Shown in pieces: positions 43,632 through 52,447 of a DNA stretch of 64,000 nt. The notes beneath the pieces were generated by a model that was given only the letters and a program-made list of their open reading frames with translations, did no database searches and was not told the origin of the DNA. The translations under genes and the position numbers were made by a program. The stretch is taken from positions 1 to 64,000 of the forward strand of contig CAVRNU010000014.1 in assembly GCA_963722585.1 (NCBI GenBank). Direction: 5' to 3'. The DNA is from KBS-96 sp963722585 (lineage in GTDB: Bacteria > Acidobacteriota > Terriglobia > Bryobacterales > Bryobacteraceae). Positions within the stretch are counted from its first letter, which is position 1, and each line of letters starts with the position of its first letter.

Positions 43632-44684
43632 TTACCACCGCAGAAGGAGCAGTTCGGAACAAAAACCCGGCCCCATGGCGGCGAGTAAGCCCCATGTGCC
43701 CCGCACCGGCCGCCTGTTTTTCATCGTTTCGTCCAGCACAAACAACACCGAGGCCGAAGAGAGATTGCCGGTCCGCCGCAGGCAATCCCAGGAAGTCTGA
43801 AGCGCGCCATCGGGAAGTTCGAGCGCAGCGGTGGCCGCTTCAAGCACGCGGGGCCCCCCGGTGTGAATCACCCAGCTTCCGATATCCTGGCGGCGCAAGC
43901 CATGGTCAGCAAGGAACGCGTCTACGTCGCCGCATAGATTTTTCTCCACCACCTCCGGAACATCTCGGGAGAGCACAATCCGGAAGCCTTTTTCCGAAAT
44001 ATCCCAGCCCATCACGTATTCGGTGTCCGGATAGAAAACCGATCGGGTGGCTACGATCTCGGGCCAATCATCGCGGGCCCGGCGCGTTCCCGCCACGACA
44101 ACTGCCGCTGCGCCATCTCCAAACAGCCCGGCGCTGATCAGATTTGCTACTGAGAAATCGTCCTGCTGCAAGGTCAGCGAGCACAGCTCGACCGAAAGCA
44201 GGACTGCAATCTCGTCTGGATATGATTTGACGTAATCGGCCGCCCGCGCCAATCCAGCGGCGCCAGCCACGCAACCCAGTCCAAAAATTGGAATCCGCTT
44301 GATGTTGCGGTTGAGCTGCATTCGATTCACAAGCCGGGCGTCGATGGAGGGGCTGGAGACGCCTGTGATCGACACGAAATACAAGGCCGCAACTTCCGTC
44401 CGTTCAAAGCCGGCCGAATTCAATGCCCTGCAAATGGCCTGTTGACCCAGATGCTCGGACGTTTCCCTCCAAATATTGTTTGCGTCACCCCATCGTTTCA
44501 AATCGGGATACGCCTCGATGGGAAGTGAAAGATATCGCCCGTCCACTTGCGAGGCATTATGGAGACGCTCGAGAAGTCCGAAGCGCTCCAGTTTGTCGCC
44601 CCAATGCTGACGGAAGGCGGCGATCAGAACGTCCTGAGGGTAGTAATGGGGAGGAAGCGCAATGCCGGTGCTCGCAATCCTCAT
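43632..44684 (-). CDS. Type III polyketide synthase
   Basis: A 350-residue chalcone/stilbene-synthase-family enzyme. The catalytic triad is complete: Cys138 in Gly-Leu-Gly-Cys-Val-Ala-Gly, His274 in Val-Ile-His-Thr-Gly-Gly-Pro, and Asn307 in Gly-Asn-Leu-Ser-Ser-Ala. The Gly-Pro-Gly-Phe near the C-terminus is also conserved. It condenses malonyl-CoA onto an acyl starter; bacterial relatives make alkylresorcinols or alkylpyrones. The downstream FAD oxidoreductase is broken, so only the synthase product may be made. No methyltransferase gene is present between them, unlike the fuller cluster seen in many bacteria. Confidence 0.93.
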   Translation of the reverse strand: MRIASTGIALPPHYYPQDVLIAAFRQHWGDKLERFGLLERLHNASQVDGRYLSLPIEAYPDLKRWGDANNIWRETSEHLGQQAICRALNSAGFERTEVAALYFVSITGVSSPSIDARLVNRMQLNRNIKRIPIFGLGCVAGAAGLARAADYVKSYPDEIAVLLSVELCSLTLQQDDFSVANLISAGLFGDGAAAVVVAGTRRARDDWPEIVATRSVFYPDTEYVMGWDISEKGFRIVLSRDVPEVVEKNLCGDVDAFLADHGLRRQDIGSWVIHTGGPRVLEAATAALELPDGALQTSWDCLRRTGNLSSASVLFVLDETMKNRRPVRGTWGLLAAMGPGFCSELLLLRW

Positions 44685-44835
44685 AGTCTAAAGTTGCATA
44701 CGGTGCTTCAAGAGACCGCCAAAGAAACAAAGTTAAGCATGTCCATAGCAGTATAACCCGCTGATATGGCGATACTTGCATAGCCTGCTAGGCTGCGGTC
44801 CTGGCTGCTCGAGAGCAATAGCCGGCTGGATACCC

Positions 44836-44863
44836 TAAACTCTCGGAGGCTGTTCGCCGATAT
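44836..44863 (+). promoter_or_regulatory. Sigma-28 (FliA)-type flagellar promoter
   Basis: TAAACTCT (44836-44843) and GCCGATAT (44856-44863) match the FliA consensus TAAAGTTT and GCCGATAA at 13 of 16 positions, with a 12-bp spacer against the usual 11. It lies directly before the flagellar late-gene operon. The -10 overlaps ATG 44862, so a transcript from here cannot use that codon and the FlgM start must be ATG 44892. Confidence 0.65.
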
Positions 44864-44891
44864 GAGTATCGAGGAGACTAGACGGCGAGCT

Positions 44892-45173
44892 ATGACAGTC
44901 AATTATCCGCTGGGTGGAATGCAATCCAGTTACGCCTCCGCTTTCCCAACTTCCGTTCCCGATTCTGCCGCCTTTGCAACCGGTTGGACCGGTTCCAGCG
45001 ACGCTGTTCAATTGACGCGGCTGGGCGGTGTACTCAATGCCTTCCAGGCTGACGCAACGCAATCGAGCAGCAGGGTTGACCGCCTCAGCCCGCTGGTCCG
45101 CAATCGCGACTATTCCGTCAGTGGCGAAGCGCTGGGCCGCAAGCTGATAACCGACATGCTCCAAAAGAAATAA
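44892..45173 (+). CDS. flgM: Anti-sigma-28 factor FlgM
   Basis: A 93-residue protein whose C-terminal half fits FlgM: Ser-Ser-Arg-Val-Asp-Arg-Leu-Ser-Pro-Leu-Val, then Tyr-Ser-Val-Ser-Gly-Glu-Ala-Leu-Gly-Arg-Lys-Leu-Ile, the helical region that binds the flagellar sigma factor. The N-terminal half is polar and probably disordered, as in known FlgM. FlgM holds sigma-28 until the hook is complete and FlgM is exported. ATG 44892 is chosen because the sigma-28-like -10 covers the earlier ATG. It is first in the flgMNKL operon. Confidence 0.8.
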   Translation: MTVNYPLGGMQSSYASAFPTSVPDSAAFATGWTGSSDAVQLTRLGGVLNAFQADATQSSSRVDRLSPLVRNRDYSVSGEALGRKLITDMLQKK

Positions 45174-45176
45174 CCC

Positions 45177-45626
45177 ATGTTAGCCATCCTCCGTTCCCTC
45201 GCCTTCTTCCTGGCGAAGAAATCAAGGGCGTCTGCCGTCCCGCCCAGAAAGTTCGGCTCACCGCGGCCTTGGAAAGCGGAAGCTTTTTCCCAACCCGTTT
45301 TGGCCGAGCTGTCAGCCGCGCTCGAACGGGCAACCGGACTTCTGCTCACGCCCAACCCGCAATCGATCCGGACCGTTACATTCATTGTTCGCGACGCGAG
45401 CATCCGCCTGAATCAACTAAAGGGCGTTGAAATGGGCCAGCAGTCCCGAGATGAGCTTCAGCGCGTGCAGGAACAATTACGCCGCACGCGGCGCCTGGTC
45501 GAGGGAGCGATGAGAATCCAGTGGACGAATATTCGGAGGCTCATGGCGCTGACACAATCCTACGCGCCTCCCGGCAGAATCTCGCGGTACACGCATCGTT
45601 GGCCACGGGTCGACGTGAAAGTCTGA
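45177..45626 (+). CDS. FlgN-like flagellar export chaperone
   Basis: A 149-residue basic helical protein, 3 bp after flgM and 16 bp before flgK. The order flgM-flgN-flgK-flgL is standard, and the size and helical character (Leu-Asn-Gln-Leu-Lys-Gly-Val-Glu, Arg-Asp-Glu-Leu-Gln-Arg-Val-Gln-Glu-Gln-Leu-Arg) fit FlgN, the chaperone for FlgK and FlgL. The sequence is too divergent to recognise by motif alone, so this is a call from position. Confidence 0.55.
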   Translation: MLAILRSLAFFLAKKSRASAVPPRKFGSPRPWKAEAFSQPVLAELSAALERATGLLLTPNPQSIRTVTFIVRDASIRLNQLKGVEMGQQSRDELQRVQEQLRRTRRLVEGAMRIQWTNIRRLMALTQSYAPPGRISRYTHRWPRVDVKV

Positions 45627-45642
45627 GAGAAAGAACAAGCCC

Positions 45643-47019
45643 ATGTCGAATCTACTGACTTCTTTAAGTTCCGCCGCCAATTCCATGAACGCCTATGAAC
45701 AGGCCATGGGAGTGGTCGAGAACGACACGGTGAACTCAAATACGCCGGGATTCGTTTCGCAGAGCGTCAATTTTGCAGCGCTGCCGTTCGACGTGAATGG
45801 AGCGCAATCCGGCGGTGTCGAGGTTGCGGGGGTTATCAGTTCGCGCGACGAATATGCGGAGACCAACGTTCAGATTCAACAAACGGCCGCGAATTATTCC
45901 TCGACGGTATCCTCCGTTCTCTCGAATGTTCAGCCGCTGTTCGACTTGCAGAACACGACGGGAATTGCGGGCAGTCTGAATACGCTGTTTTCCGCCTTCT
46001 CCGCGCTTTCGACGACGCCGAACGACTCCACGGCACGGGAGACGGTTCTTACTGACGCGTCCAGCGTCGCGAGCGCGTTCAGTACGGTCGCCACCGGACT
46101 CGCAACCGCGGCAAGCACCGTCAATACGGATACGCAGAACACAGTCACCGACATCAACAATACGCTGGCCGATATCGCCAATCTGAATACTCAAATCTCA
46201 ACCGGATCGCAGTCAACGCCCGACCCGAGCGTGGATGCCCGGATGTACTCGGATTTGGAAACTCTGTCGCAGTACGTGGGGATAACGACTCAGACGGGCC
46301 AGGACGGTTCCATCAACGTCTATTTGGCGGGTCAGCGGCCGCTAGTAGTGGGTTCCAATGCATTTTCGCTGTCGGCAAACGAGACATCTTCAGGCACAGT
46401 GATTCAGGACTCGAATGGAAACGATATCACCTCGTTTGTGCAGGGCGGCACGCTGGGAGCGTTGGTTCAGGTCCAAAACACAACGCTTCCGGGATATGAA
46501 TCGCAGCTCAATCAACTGGCACAGGGCGTGGCGGACACAATCAACACCCAGTTAGCCGCGGGAGTCGATCAGAACGGCAATGCCGGAGCACCTCTATTCA
46601 GCTACACTGCCGGGAATCCGAGCCAGATTCTGACAGTTACAAATATCACGGGCAGCGAAATTGCCGCGGCGTCCAGCGCGAATCCCGGCGGCAACGACAA
46701 CGCGCTCGCGCTGGCAGCTCTTCAGAACAACTCAGTCAGCACACTCGGAAATACCACCATCACGAATTACTTTGGAAACTTGTCGGCGCAAGTGGGCCGC
46801 GACGTCTCGAATGCGCAGAATACCAACACCACCGATCAGTCGCTTCTCGCGCAAGCTCAAAGCCTGCGATCCCAAGCCTCCGGTGTCTCTTTGGACGAGG
46901 AGGCAGCCAAACTCGAGCAGTATCAGCAATCCTATGACGCCACGAGCAAACTCATCAGCGCCATCGACGACATGACGACCACACTCATGGATCTAATGCC
47001 AGCCCCATCATCACTCTAA
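45643..47019 (+). CDS. flgK: Flagellar hook-associated protein 1
   Basis: A 458-residue hook-filament junction protein. The N-terminus has the rod/hook-family motif (Ala-Asn-Ser-Met-Asn-Ala-Tyr-Glu-Gln-Ala, then Asn-Thr-Val-Asn-Ser-Asn-Thr-Pro-Gly-Phe) and the C-terminus the matching helix (Ser-Gly-Val-Ser-Leu-Asp-Glu-Glu-Ala-Ala-Lys-Leu-Glu-Gln-Tyr-Gln-Gln-Ser-Tyr). These helices pack in the axial core; the middle is the variable Ser/Thr/Ala-rich domain. It is exported by the flagellar type III system. Slightly shorter than enterobacterial FlgK. Confidence 0.93.
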   Translation: MSNLLTSLSSAANSMNAYEQAMGVVENDTVNSNTPGFVSQSVNFAALPFDVNGAQSGGVEVAGVISSRDEYAETNVQIQQTAANYSSTVSSVLSNVQPLFDLQNTTGIAGSLNTLFSAFSALSTTPNDSTARETVLTDASSVASAFSTVATGLATAASTVNTDTQNTVTDINNTLADIANLNTQISTGSQSTPDPSVDARMYSDLETLSQYVGITTQTGQDGSINVYLAGQRPLVVGSNAFSLSANETSSGTVIQDSNGNDITSFVQGGTLGALVQVQNTTLPGYESQLNQLAQGVADTINTQLAAGVDQNGNAGAPLFSYTAGNPSQILTVTNITGSEIAAASSANPGGNDNALALAALQNNSVSTLGNTTITNYFGNLSAQVGRDVSNAQNTNTTDQSLLAQAQSLRSQASGVSLDEEAAKLEQYQQSYDATSKLISAIDDMTTTLMDLMPAPSSL

Positions 47020-47023
47020 AGCC

Positions 47024-47935
47024 ATGTTCACCGTTTCAACAGCAACCAATCAATTTCTCGCCAATCTTTCGAACCTCGAGCAGCGCATCGTTACGGTGCA
47101 ACAGCAGGTCTCGAGCGGTTTAAGTATGGAGAATGTTTCTGACGATCCCGACCATGTAAGCGAACTGCTGCAAGTGAAGGCCAACATCGCTCAGAACGAT
47201 CAAATGAAAACGAACCTGACCACCGTACAGAGCGAGCTCGGCGCGGCTTCGGGCGCGATCGATTCGGCCACTACGTTGATGAACAGCGCGCTCCAGATTG
47301 CCTCGCAGGCGGATAACAGCACGACAACGACGGAGACCCGCACACAACTCGCCACCCAGGTGCAGAACATTATGACGCAGATGTTCGGGATTGCGAACAC
47401 GCAATTCGAGGGGCGTTACGTGTTCAGCGGCGATGACGACCAGGTCGCCCCTTATACGAGTGTCGATCTTAGCAGTTCTACCGGGATGGGAAGCTATCAA
47501 GGCTCGGGCGTAGATCGCCAGGTGGCGAGTCCAGATGGTCCGAACATCACCATCTCGCTGAGCGCTTCCCAGATCTTCGATGGCAACGGCGGCGGAGTCT
47601 CCAAAAGTGTCTTACAGTCGTTGACGTCGTTGTACAACGATCTGACCAGCAACAATGTATCCGCGCTTAGTACAGACTCTACAAATATTCAAACCGCGTC
47701 TAATTACCTGGACGCTCAGCAGGCACAATACGGCGATTTCCAGGATCAAGTCTCGAACGCGCTTACCTATCAGGGACAGCTCGACACCCAGTTCCAGAGC
47801 CAGATGAGCTCGCTACAGGATGCCGACGTTGTTTCCGCGGCGACCACCTTGCAGCAGGACGAGACCGAAGAACAAGCGGCTCTGCAAGCCCAAGCCTCGC
47901 TTCCCACGAAGACCTTATTCGACTATATCGGTTAG
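47024..47935 (+). CDS. flgL: Flagellar hook-associated protein 3
   Basis: A 303-residue flagellin-like junction protein. It has the flagellin N-terminal helix (Leu-Ser-Asn-Leu-Glu-Gln-Arg-Ile-Val-Thr-Val-Gln-Gln-Gln-Val-Ser-Ser-Gly) and Val-Ser-Asp-Asp-Pro, plus the central Gly-Arg-Tyr-Val-Phe-Ser-Gly motif typical of FlgL. The C-terminal helix is recognisable. It follows flgK by 4 bp. Neither csrA/fliW nor flagellin genes follow in this window. Confidence 0.93.
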   Translation: MFTVSTATNQFLANLSNLEQRIVTVQQQVSSGLSMENVSDDPDHVSELLQVKANIAQNDQMKTNLTTVQSELGAASGAIDSATTLMNSALQIASQADNSTTTTETRTQLATQVQNIMTQMFGIANTQFEGRYVFSGDDDQVAPYTSVDLSSSTGMGSYQGSGVDRQVASPDGPNITISLSASQIFDGNGGGVSKSVLQSLTSLYNDLTSNNVSALSTDSTNIQTASNYLDAQQAQYGDFQDQVSNALTYQGQLDTQFQSQMSSLQDADVVSAATTLQQDETEEQAALQAQASLPTKTLFDYIG

Positions 47936-48112
47936 CTTCCGGCAGCCGTTTCGTGCCCCCAGCGCCTGCGTGCCACCAAAGGGATGAACACGACAGGGAG
48001 GACCAGGGGTGACCAGCCCCCATCGGAGGGTCTTGATCGAGAATCACCGGACCGGCTGATTTCAACCACCCCTAGGGGATCCTCGCAAGCCGCTAAGTTA
48101 TTGTAAATAAGC

Positions 48113-48178
48113 GCCATGTATTTGGCACCGTACGTGCCTTTCTACGCCATGTATTTGGCACCGTACGTGCCTTTCTAC
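48113..48178 (+). repeat. Exact 33-bp tandem duplication with palindrome
   Basis: Units 48113-48145 and 48146-48178 are identical. Each contains GGCACCGTACGTGCC, whose outer five bases form an inverted repeat. The two palindromes are 33 bp apart, about three helical turns, so they face the same side of DNA. The pair ends 13 bp before the FecR start codon. In one frame the unit reads as a repeated Met-Tyr-Leu-Ala-Pro-Tyr-Val-Pro-Phe-Tyr peptide, probably incidental. Confidence 0.75.
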
Positions 48179-48191
48179 GAGTCGGAGCCTA

Positions 48192-50194
48192 ATGGCAATG
48201 AGGCGCTCAGAGCAAAAAGCTTTCTGGACCGCGGTCGCGGTTCTGCTAAGCGTTTCGTTCGCGCTTCACGCCCAGCAACCAAACGAGCCAACTGGCGACG
48301 ATCCAACCCGAGGTGTTGCGCGCATCAGCATTGTTCAAGGTGTTGTCAACGTAAAGCGGGGAGATTCGGGAGAAGTTGTCGCGGCCGTTCAGAACGCTCC
48401 GGTCATGACTCAGGATCATCTCGAAACGGCAGACGGCTCCCGCTCGGAGATTGAGTTCGATGCTGGAAATCTGGTCCGGTTGGCGCCAAATACGGAATTG
48501 GGTCTCGCGGATATCGAGCGCGGCCGGTATCAGATGCAGCTGGCCACCGGGACGATCATTTACCGCGTTATCCGGGATTATCGCGCAGATGTCGAAATCG
48601 ATACTCCGAGTATCTCCGTTCGCCCGCGCGGAATCGGCGTGTATCGAATATCGGTCTACGGCGACGGCACTACGGCGGTCACGGTACGAGCAGGCGAGGC
48701 TGCAATCTACAGTCCTCGCGGCTCCCAGTCTCTCGGCGCAAGGCAAACGATGCTTGTGAGGGGTCCGAGCTCCGACCCTGAATTCCAAATGGAGAGCGAG
48801 ATCGCTCCCGACCAGTTCGACGATTGGTCCAACAATCGCGACGGGCAGATGCTCGCGTCGCGCAGTCCCCAGTACGTTTCGCCCGACATTTATGGAACCG
48901 AAGATCTCGATCCGTACGGAAGCTGGGTTCCCTCGAGTTACGGCAACGTATGGGCGCCGCAAGCCGCGCCCGGCTGGGCTCCTTATCAGTATGGACGCTG
49001 GGTGTGGGAAGACTACTATGGTTGGACCTGGCTTGACTACGATCCGTGGGGCTGGGCTCCATTTCACTACGGCCGGTGGTTTTGGAATGGCGGCTATGGA
49101 TGGTGCTGGTGGCCCGGCGCCCTTCGCCAGGCTTATTCCTGGGCCCCGGCTTTGGTTGGATTCTTTGGTTTTGGTGGAGGGCTTGGGCTCAATATCGGTT
49201 TGGGCTTTGCAAATCTTGCATGGATAGCGCTAGCTCCGTTTGAGCTTTTCCATCCATGGTATGGACATAGTTGGTTTGGCCGCCCCGGGTGGGGAGGATT
49301 TTATAATCACGCTTTCGTTAACAACGCGAATATTTACAGCGCATTTCGTAATGCGCGAATCAACAATGCCATTGGATACACAGGCATCAACAACTTTGGG
49401 CGCTCCTCTCAAGCGTTTTACAGGGCAAATGGATCCCAAATTAGAAGTGCCTCGCTAGTCCAAGGGCAGGTTCCGATCGCTCCCAACCGGAGCAGCCTGG
49501 CCTTTTCGAACCGAGCGCCAGTCGGCATGTCTTCGCGGTTTGCTGCCTCACAGAATCAGCACTTCTTCAGCCGCCAGCAGCCTTCTCAGGTTCAGCGTGT
49601 GCCGTTTGAGCGGCAGCAACAGCAAATGGCGCAATTCCAGGAACGAGCGCTCGGGGTCCGGCCCAATTTAGCAAACGAGCAGAGCCGGATGGCCGGCGCC
49701 GGTCAGGGCTTCCGGCAGTTCTCCGGGCCCAATGGTGCCTCGTACGGTGCTATGCAAAGAGGCGGGAATCCAGCCAGTTGCCGCGCCAGGCCCCGTCCGA
49801 TAACGGCTGGCATCGTTTTGGCGACCCGGGCGCCAGTTCCTACGTGAGGCCGAACGAACGGCCTGTTCAGGGAGGTGGGGGATGGGGCAGCTTCGGGTCG
49901 CCGGGCGGAATGAGTGCGCCGCGCAACCAGGATGCGGGGCGGTATCAAAACAGTTTTGGCGGGGGCCAACGTTACTCTCAGCCTGGAGGCTCGCGCTTTG
50001 CGCAGCCGATGCGCATCAATCCTCCGATCGTTCGGAGGCCAAGCTATTCCGCGCCCCGTTCTGAGTCGCACTCGAGCGCACCGCATTACAGCGCCCCTTC
50101 GGGCGGAGGACATTCCGGCGGCGGGCATTCCAGCGGTGGCGGCCACTCGGGAGGCGGCGGCCACTCGGGAGGAGGCGGCGGACATCACCGCTGA
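48192..50194 (+). pseudogene. FecR/DUF6600 tryptophan-rich exported protein, frameshifted
   Basis: A signal peptide (Ala-Val-Ala-Val-Leu-Leu-Ser-Val-Ser-Phe-Ala-Leu) precedes a FecR beta domain (residues ~40-190, Ser-Glu-Ile-Glu-Phe-Asp-Ala-Gly-Asn-Leu-Val-Arg-Leu-Ala). Then come DUF6600-type Trp/Tyr repeats (Tyr-Gly-Ser-Trp-Val-Pro, Gly-Trp-Ala-Pro-Tyr, Tyr-Gly-Arg-Trp-Val-Trp), a Gly/Phe-rich hydrophobic stretch and a Gln/Arg-rich region. The first frame ends at 49847, but restoring one base at about 49778 continues to 50194 as a Gly/His-rich tail (Gly-Gly-Gly-His-Ser repeats). As this is the only lesion, it may be a sequencing error or a recent mutation. The His-rich tail could bind metal. 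Type set to pseudogene only because of the frameshift. Confidence 0.78.
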
Positions 50195-50222
50195 TTCGCA
50201 AACTCGATTTCGATTTCCCTCA

Positions 50223-50263
50223 GCCGCTCATGCTTAGCCGTCTCGCATGAGCGGCATTTTTTT
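50223..50263 (+). terminator. Rho-independent terminator
   Basis: Perfect 11-bp arms GCCGCTCATGC (50223-50233) and GCATGAGCGGC (50245-50255), an 11-nt loop, then an A and seven Ts. It ends the FecR transcript 29 bp after its stop, just before the converging NAD synthase gene. There is no T-run for the minus strand. Confidence 0.9.
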
Positions 50264-50265
50264 GG

Positions 50266-52347
50266 TTAACGAAGCGGATTGGGCCCCTGCTCCGGAATCA
50301 GCTCCAGCGCTGCGAGCCAAGGAGCCGCTTCGCTATCGCTCGGCGCGCGATAATCTCCGCGGGGTGAGAGCGAGCCGCCCGATCCCACTTTTGGCGCGTT
50401 GGGAATGCAGCTTCGCTTAAACTGGCTGAACTTGAAGAAACGGTAGGTGAAGATGCGCAGATTCTTTTTGATTTGAGAAATGCTGTAGGCGTGATGCTCT
50501 TCGGCTGGGATGTCGGGCCATGCGCCGATATTCTCGTTTCGCCACGCGCAATACGCTAGAAACGCGATCTTCGGCGGGGCATAACCAAATCGAAGCGTGT
50601 GATAGAGGTTGAAATCCTGCAGATCGTAGGGACCGATGAACTCCTCCGTATGTTGGTGCGGCTCTTCACTCCCAGCGGCGCCAGGCACCAGTTCCGGACT
50701 GATCTTCGTCGCCAAAATGTCAAGCAGCGTGGCGGTGGCATCGTCGCCCAGCCGCCTGGTTTGAGCCACCCACCGAATCACATGGGCGATTAGCGTTTTC
50801 GGCACGCTCGCGTTCACGTTGTAATGGGACATGTGATCGCCTACGCCGTACGTGCACCAGCCGAGCGCCAGTTCGCTCAAATCGCCTGTTCCAACCACCA
50901 TGCCGTTGTACAGGTTAGCGAGACGGAAGAGGTGGCTGGTCCTCTCGCCCGCCTGCACGTTCTCAAACGTCACGTCGTAGACGTTCTCGCCTTGGCTAAA
51001 TGGATGCCCGATATCGGCCAGCGCCTGACGGCAGCTGGGGCGAATGTCAATTTCGAGTGCTTCGCCGCCCACCGCGCGCATCAACCGTCGAGCCTGATCG
51101 AGTGTTCTGAGGGATGTCGCGAAGCCCGGCATGGTGCAACCCACAATGTTTTTGCGCGGGTATCCCAACAAGTCCATGGCTTGCGCACTGACCAGCAAGG
51201 CTTGAGTTGAATCCAGGCCGCCCGATATTCCGATCACAGGGCGCTTGATACCGCTCGCATCAAGCCGTTTCGCCAGCCCTTGCACCTGGATTTCGTATAC
51301 CTCGGCGCAGCGCTGTTCCCGCCCGGCCGTTTCGGTAGGAACGTAGGGGAAGCGGCCGACTGCCCTCTCGAGCAGCAGCACATCCTGCCGTGGCAATTCG
51401 AGCGAACAATGAATCGTACGATAGGCGTTAAGCCGTTCTCTTTCGCGGATAACGTTCTGAGTGAATGTCGTCTGGCGGGCACGCTCCTGGCTCAAGCGCT
51501 CGAGATCGATCTCGGAAGCGATCAACTGCGACTGCCGATAGAATCGCCGCGACTCCGCGAGAAGGTTTCCGTTCTCGGCAATCATGGCTTGGCCATCCCA
51601 TGCCAGATCGGTGGTCGATTCGCCATACCCGGCAGCCGCGAACAGATATGCTGCCATACAACGCGCCGATTGGCCTACAACCAGTTGGCGGCGGTAGTCC
51701 GCTTTTGCAATCGTGATGTTGGACGCCGACAGGTTCAGCAGCACGGTCGCGCCTGCCATGGCGGCATATGAGGAGGGCGGTATGGGAGCCCATAGATCCT
51801 CGCAAATCTCTACATACAGGGTCGAAAGGGGCTGATCGTCGAGAGTGAATAGCAGCCGTTCGCCAAACGGAATGTCTTGCTGGCCGCAAAGCTCGACGGT
51901 ATCGAAGGTCGCCGCGTCGGCCGGCGCGAATTGCCGCATTTCATAAAATTCGCGATAATTCGGCAGATACGTTTTGGGGACTACGCCAAGAATGCGTCCC
52001 GCCGCAGCGACCACCGCGCAATTAAAGAGGAGATGATTGATTCTGAGCGGCAATCCGACTATTGCAATAATGGGCACTCCGCTCGTTTCCTCGACCACTT
52101 GTGTTAGAGCTTGAATCGAGCCATCAAGCAGCGCCCTCTGATGAAACAAATCTTCGCAAGAATAGGCTGACAATCCTAATTCGGGGAACAAAACCAGGGT
52201 TGCCTTAATTTCCGCGGCCCTTTTCATGAGCGCGATCGTCTCGCCGCCATTGAACGCCGGGTCGGCCACGCGCACGACGGGTGTCGCTACGGCCACTCGT
52301 ATAAAGTCGTGATTTAGGAAATTAAAGAATTGTTGCGCGTGTTTCAA
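50266..52347 (-). CDS. nadE: Glutamine-dependent NAD+ synthase
   Basis: A 693-residue two-domain enzyme. The N-terminal nitrilase-type glutaminase has the Glu56 (Phe-Pro-Glu-Leu), Lys125 (Pro-Lys-Thr-Tyr-Leu) and Cys182 (Glu-Ile-Cys-Glu-Asp) triad. The C-terminal synthetase has the PP-loop Ser-Gly-Gly-Leu-Asp-Ser at 375-380 and Gly-Thr-Gly-Asp-Leu-Ser-Glu. It makes NAD+ from nicotinic acid adenine dinucleotide, ATP and glutamine, the last step of NAD synthesis. Full length; single gene, divergent from the next. Confidence 0.96.
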   Translation of the reverse strand: MKHAQQFFNFLNHDFIRVAVATPVVRVADPAFNGGETIALMKRAAEIKATLVLFPELGLSAYSCEDLFHQRALLDGSIQALTQVVEETSGVPIIAIVGLPLRINHLLFNCAVVAAAGRILGVVPKTYLPNYREFYEMRQFAPADAATFDTVELCGQQDIPFGERLLFTLDDQPLSTLYVEICEDLWAPIPPSSYAAMAGATVLLNLSASNITIAKADYRRQLVVGQSARCMAAYLFAAAGYGESTTDLAWDGQAMIAENGNLLAESRRFYRQSQLIASEIDLERLSQERARQTTFTQNVIRERERLNAYRTIHCSLELPRQDVLLLERAVGRFPYVPTETAGREQRCAEVYEIQVQGLAKRLDASGIKRPVIGISGGLDSTQALLVSAQAMDLLGYPRKNIVGCTMPGFATSLRTLDQARRLMRAVGGEALEIDIRPSCRQALADIGHPFSQGENVYDVTFENVQAGERTSHLFRLANLYNGMVVGTGDLSELALGWCTYGVGDHMSHYNVNASVPKTLIAHVIRWVAQTRRLGDDATATLLDILATKISPELVPGAAGSEEPHQHTEEFIGPYDLQDFNLYHTLRFGYAPPKIAFLAYCAWRNENIGAWPDIPAEEHHAYSISQIKKNLRIFTYRFFKFSQFKRSCIPNAPKVGSGGSLSPRGDYRAPSDSEAAPWLAALELIPEQGPNPLR

Positions 52348-52447
52348 GGCTGTTCAGCCAGATGCCGAGTGCTCTTGTCTTCGAGTGTGACATACGGATT
52401 TATGAATCCCGCCGGGGACCGCGCTACCATTTATACTCAGTAGTTCG

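Noticed and set aside
43346..44137. 263-residue plus-strand open frame
   Set aside because: Antisense of the type III PKS and flavoprotein genes, both with catalytic motifs on the minus strand.
48246..49067. 273-residue minus-strand open frame
   Set aside because: Antisense to the FecR domain; Arg/Pro-rich shadow of a GC-rich gene without any domain.
50090..50194. Short GC-rich tandem repeats resembling a repeat array
   Set aside because: These encode Gly-Gly-His-Ser repeats in the FecR protein tail; no spacers of uniform length, so not CRISPR.
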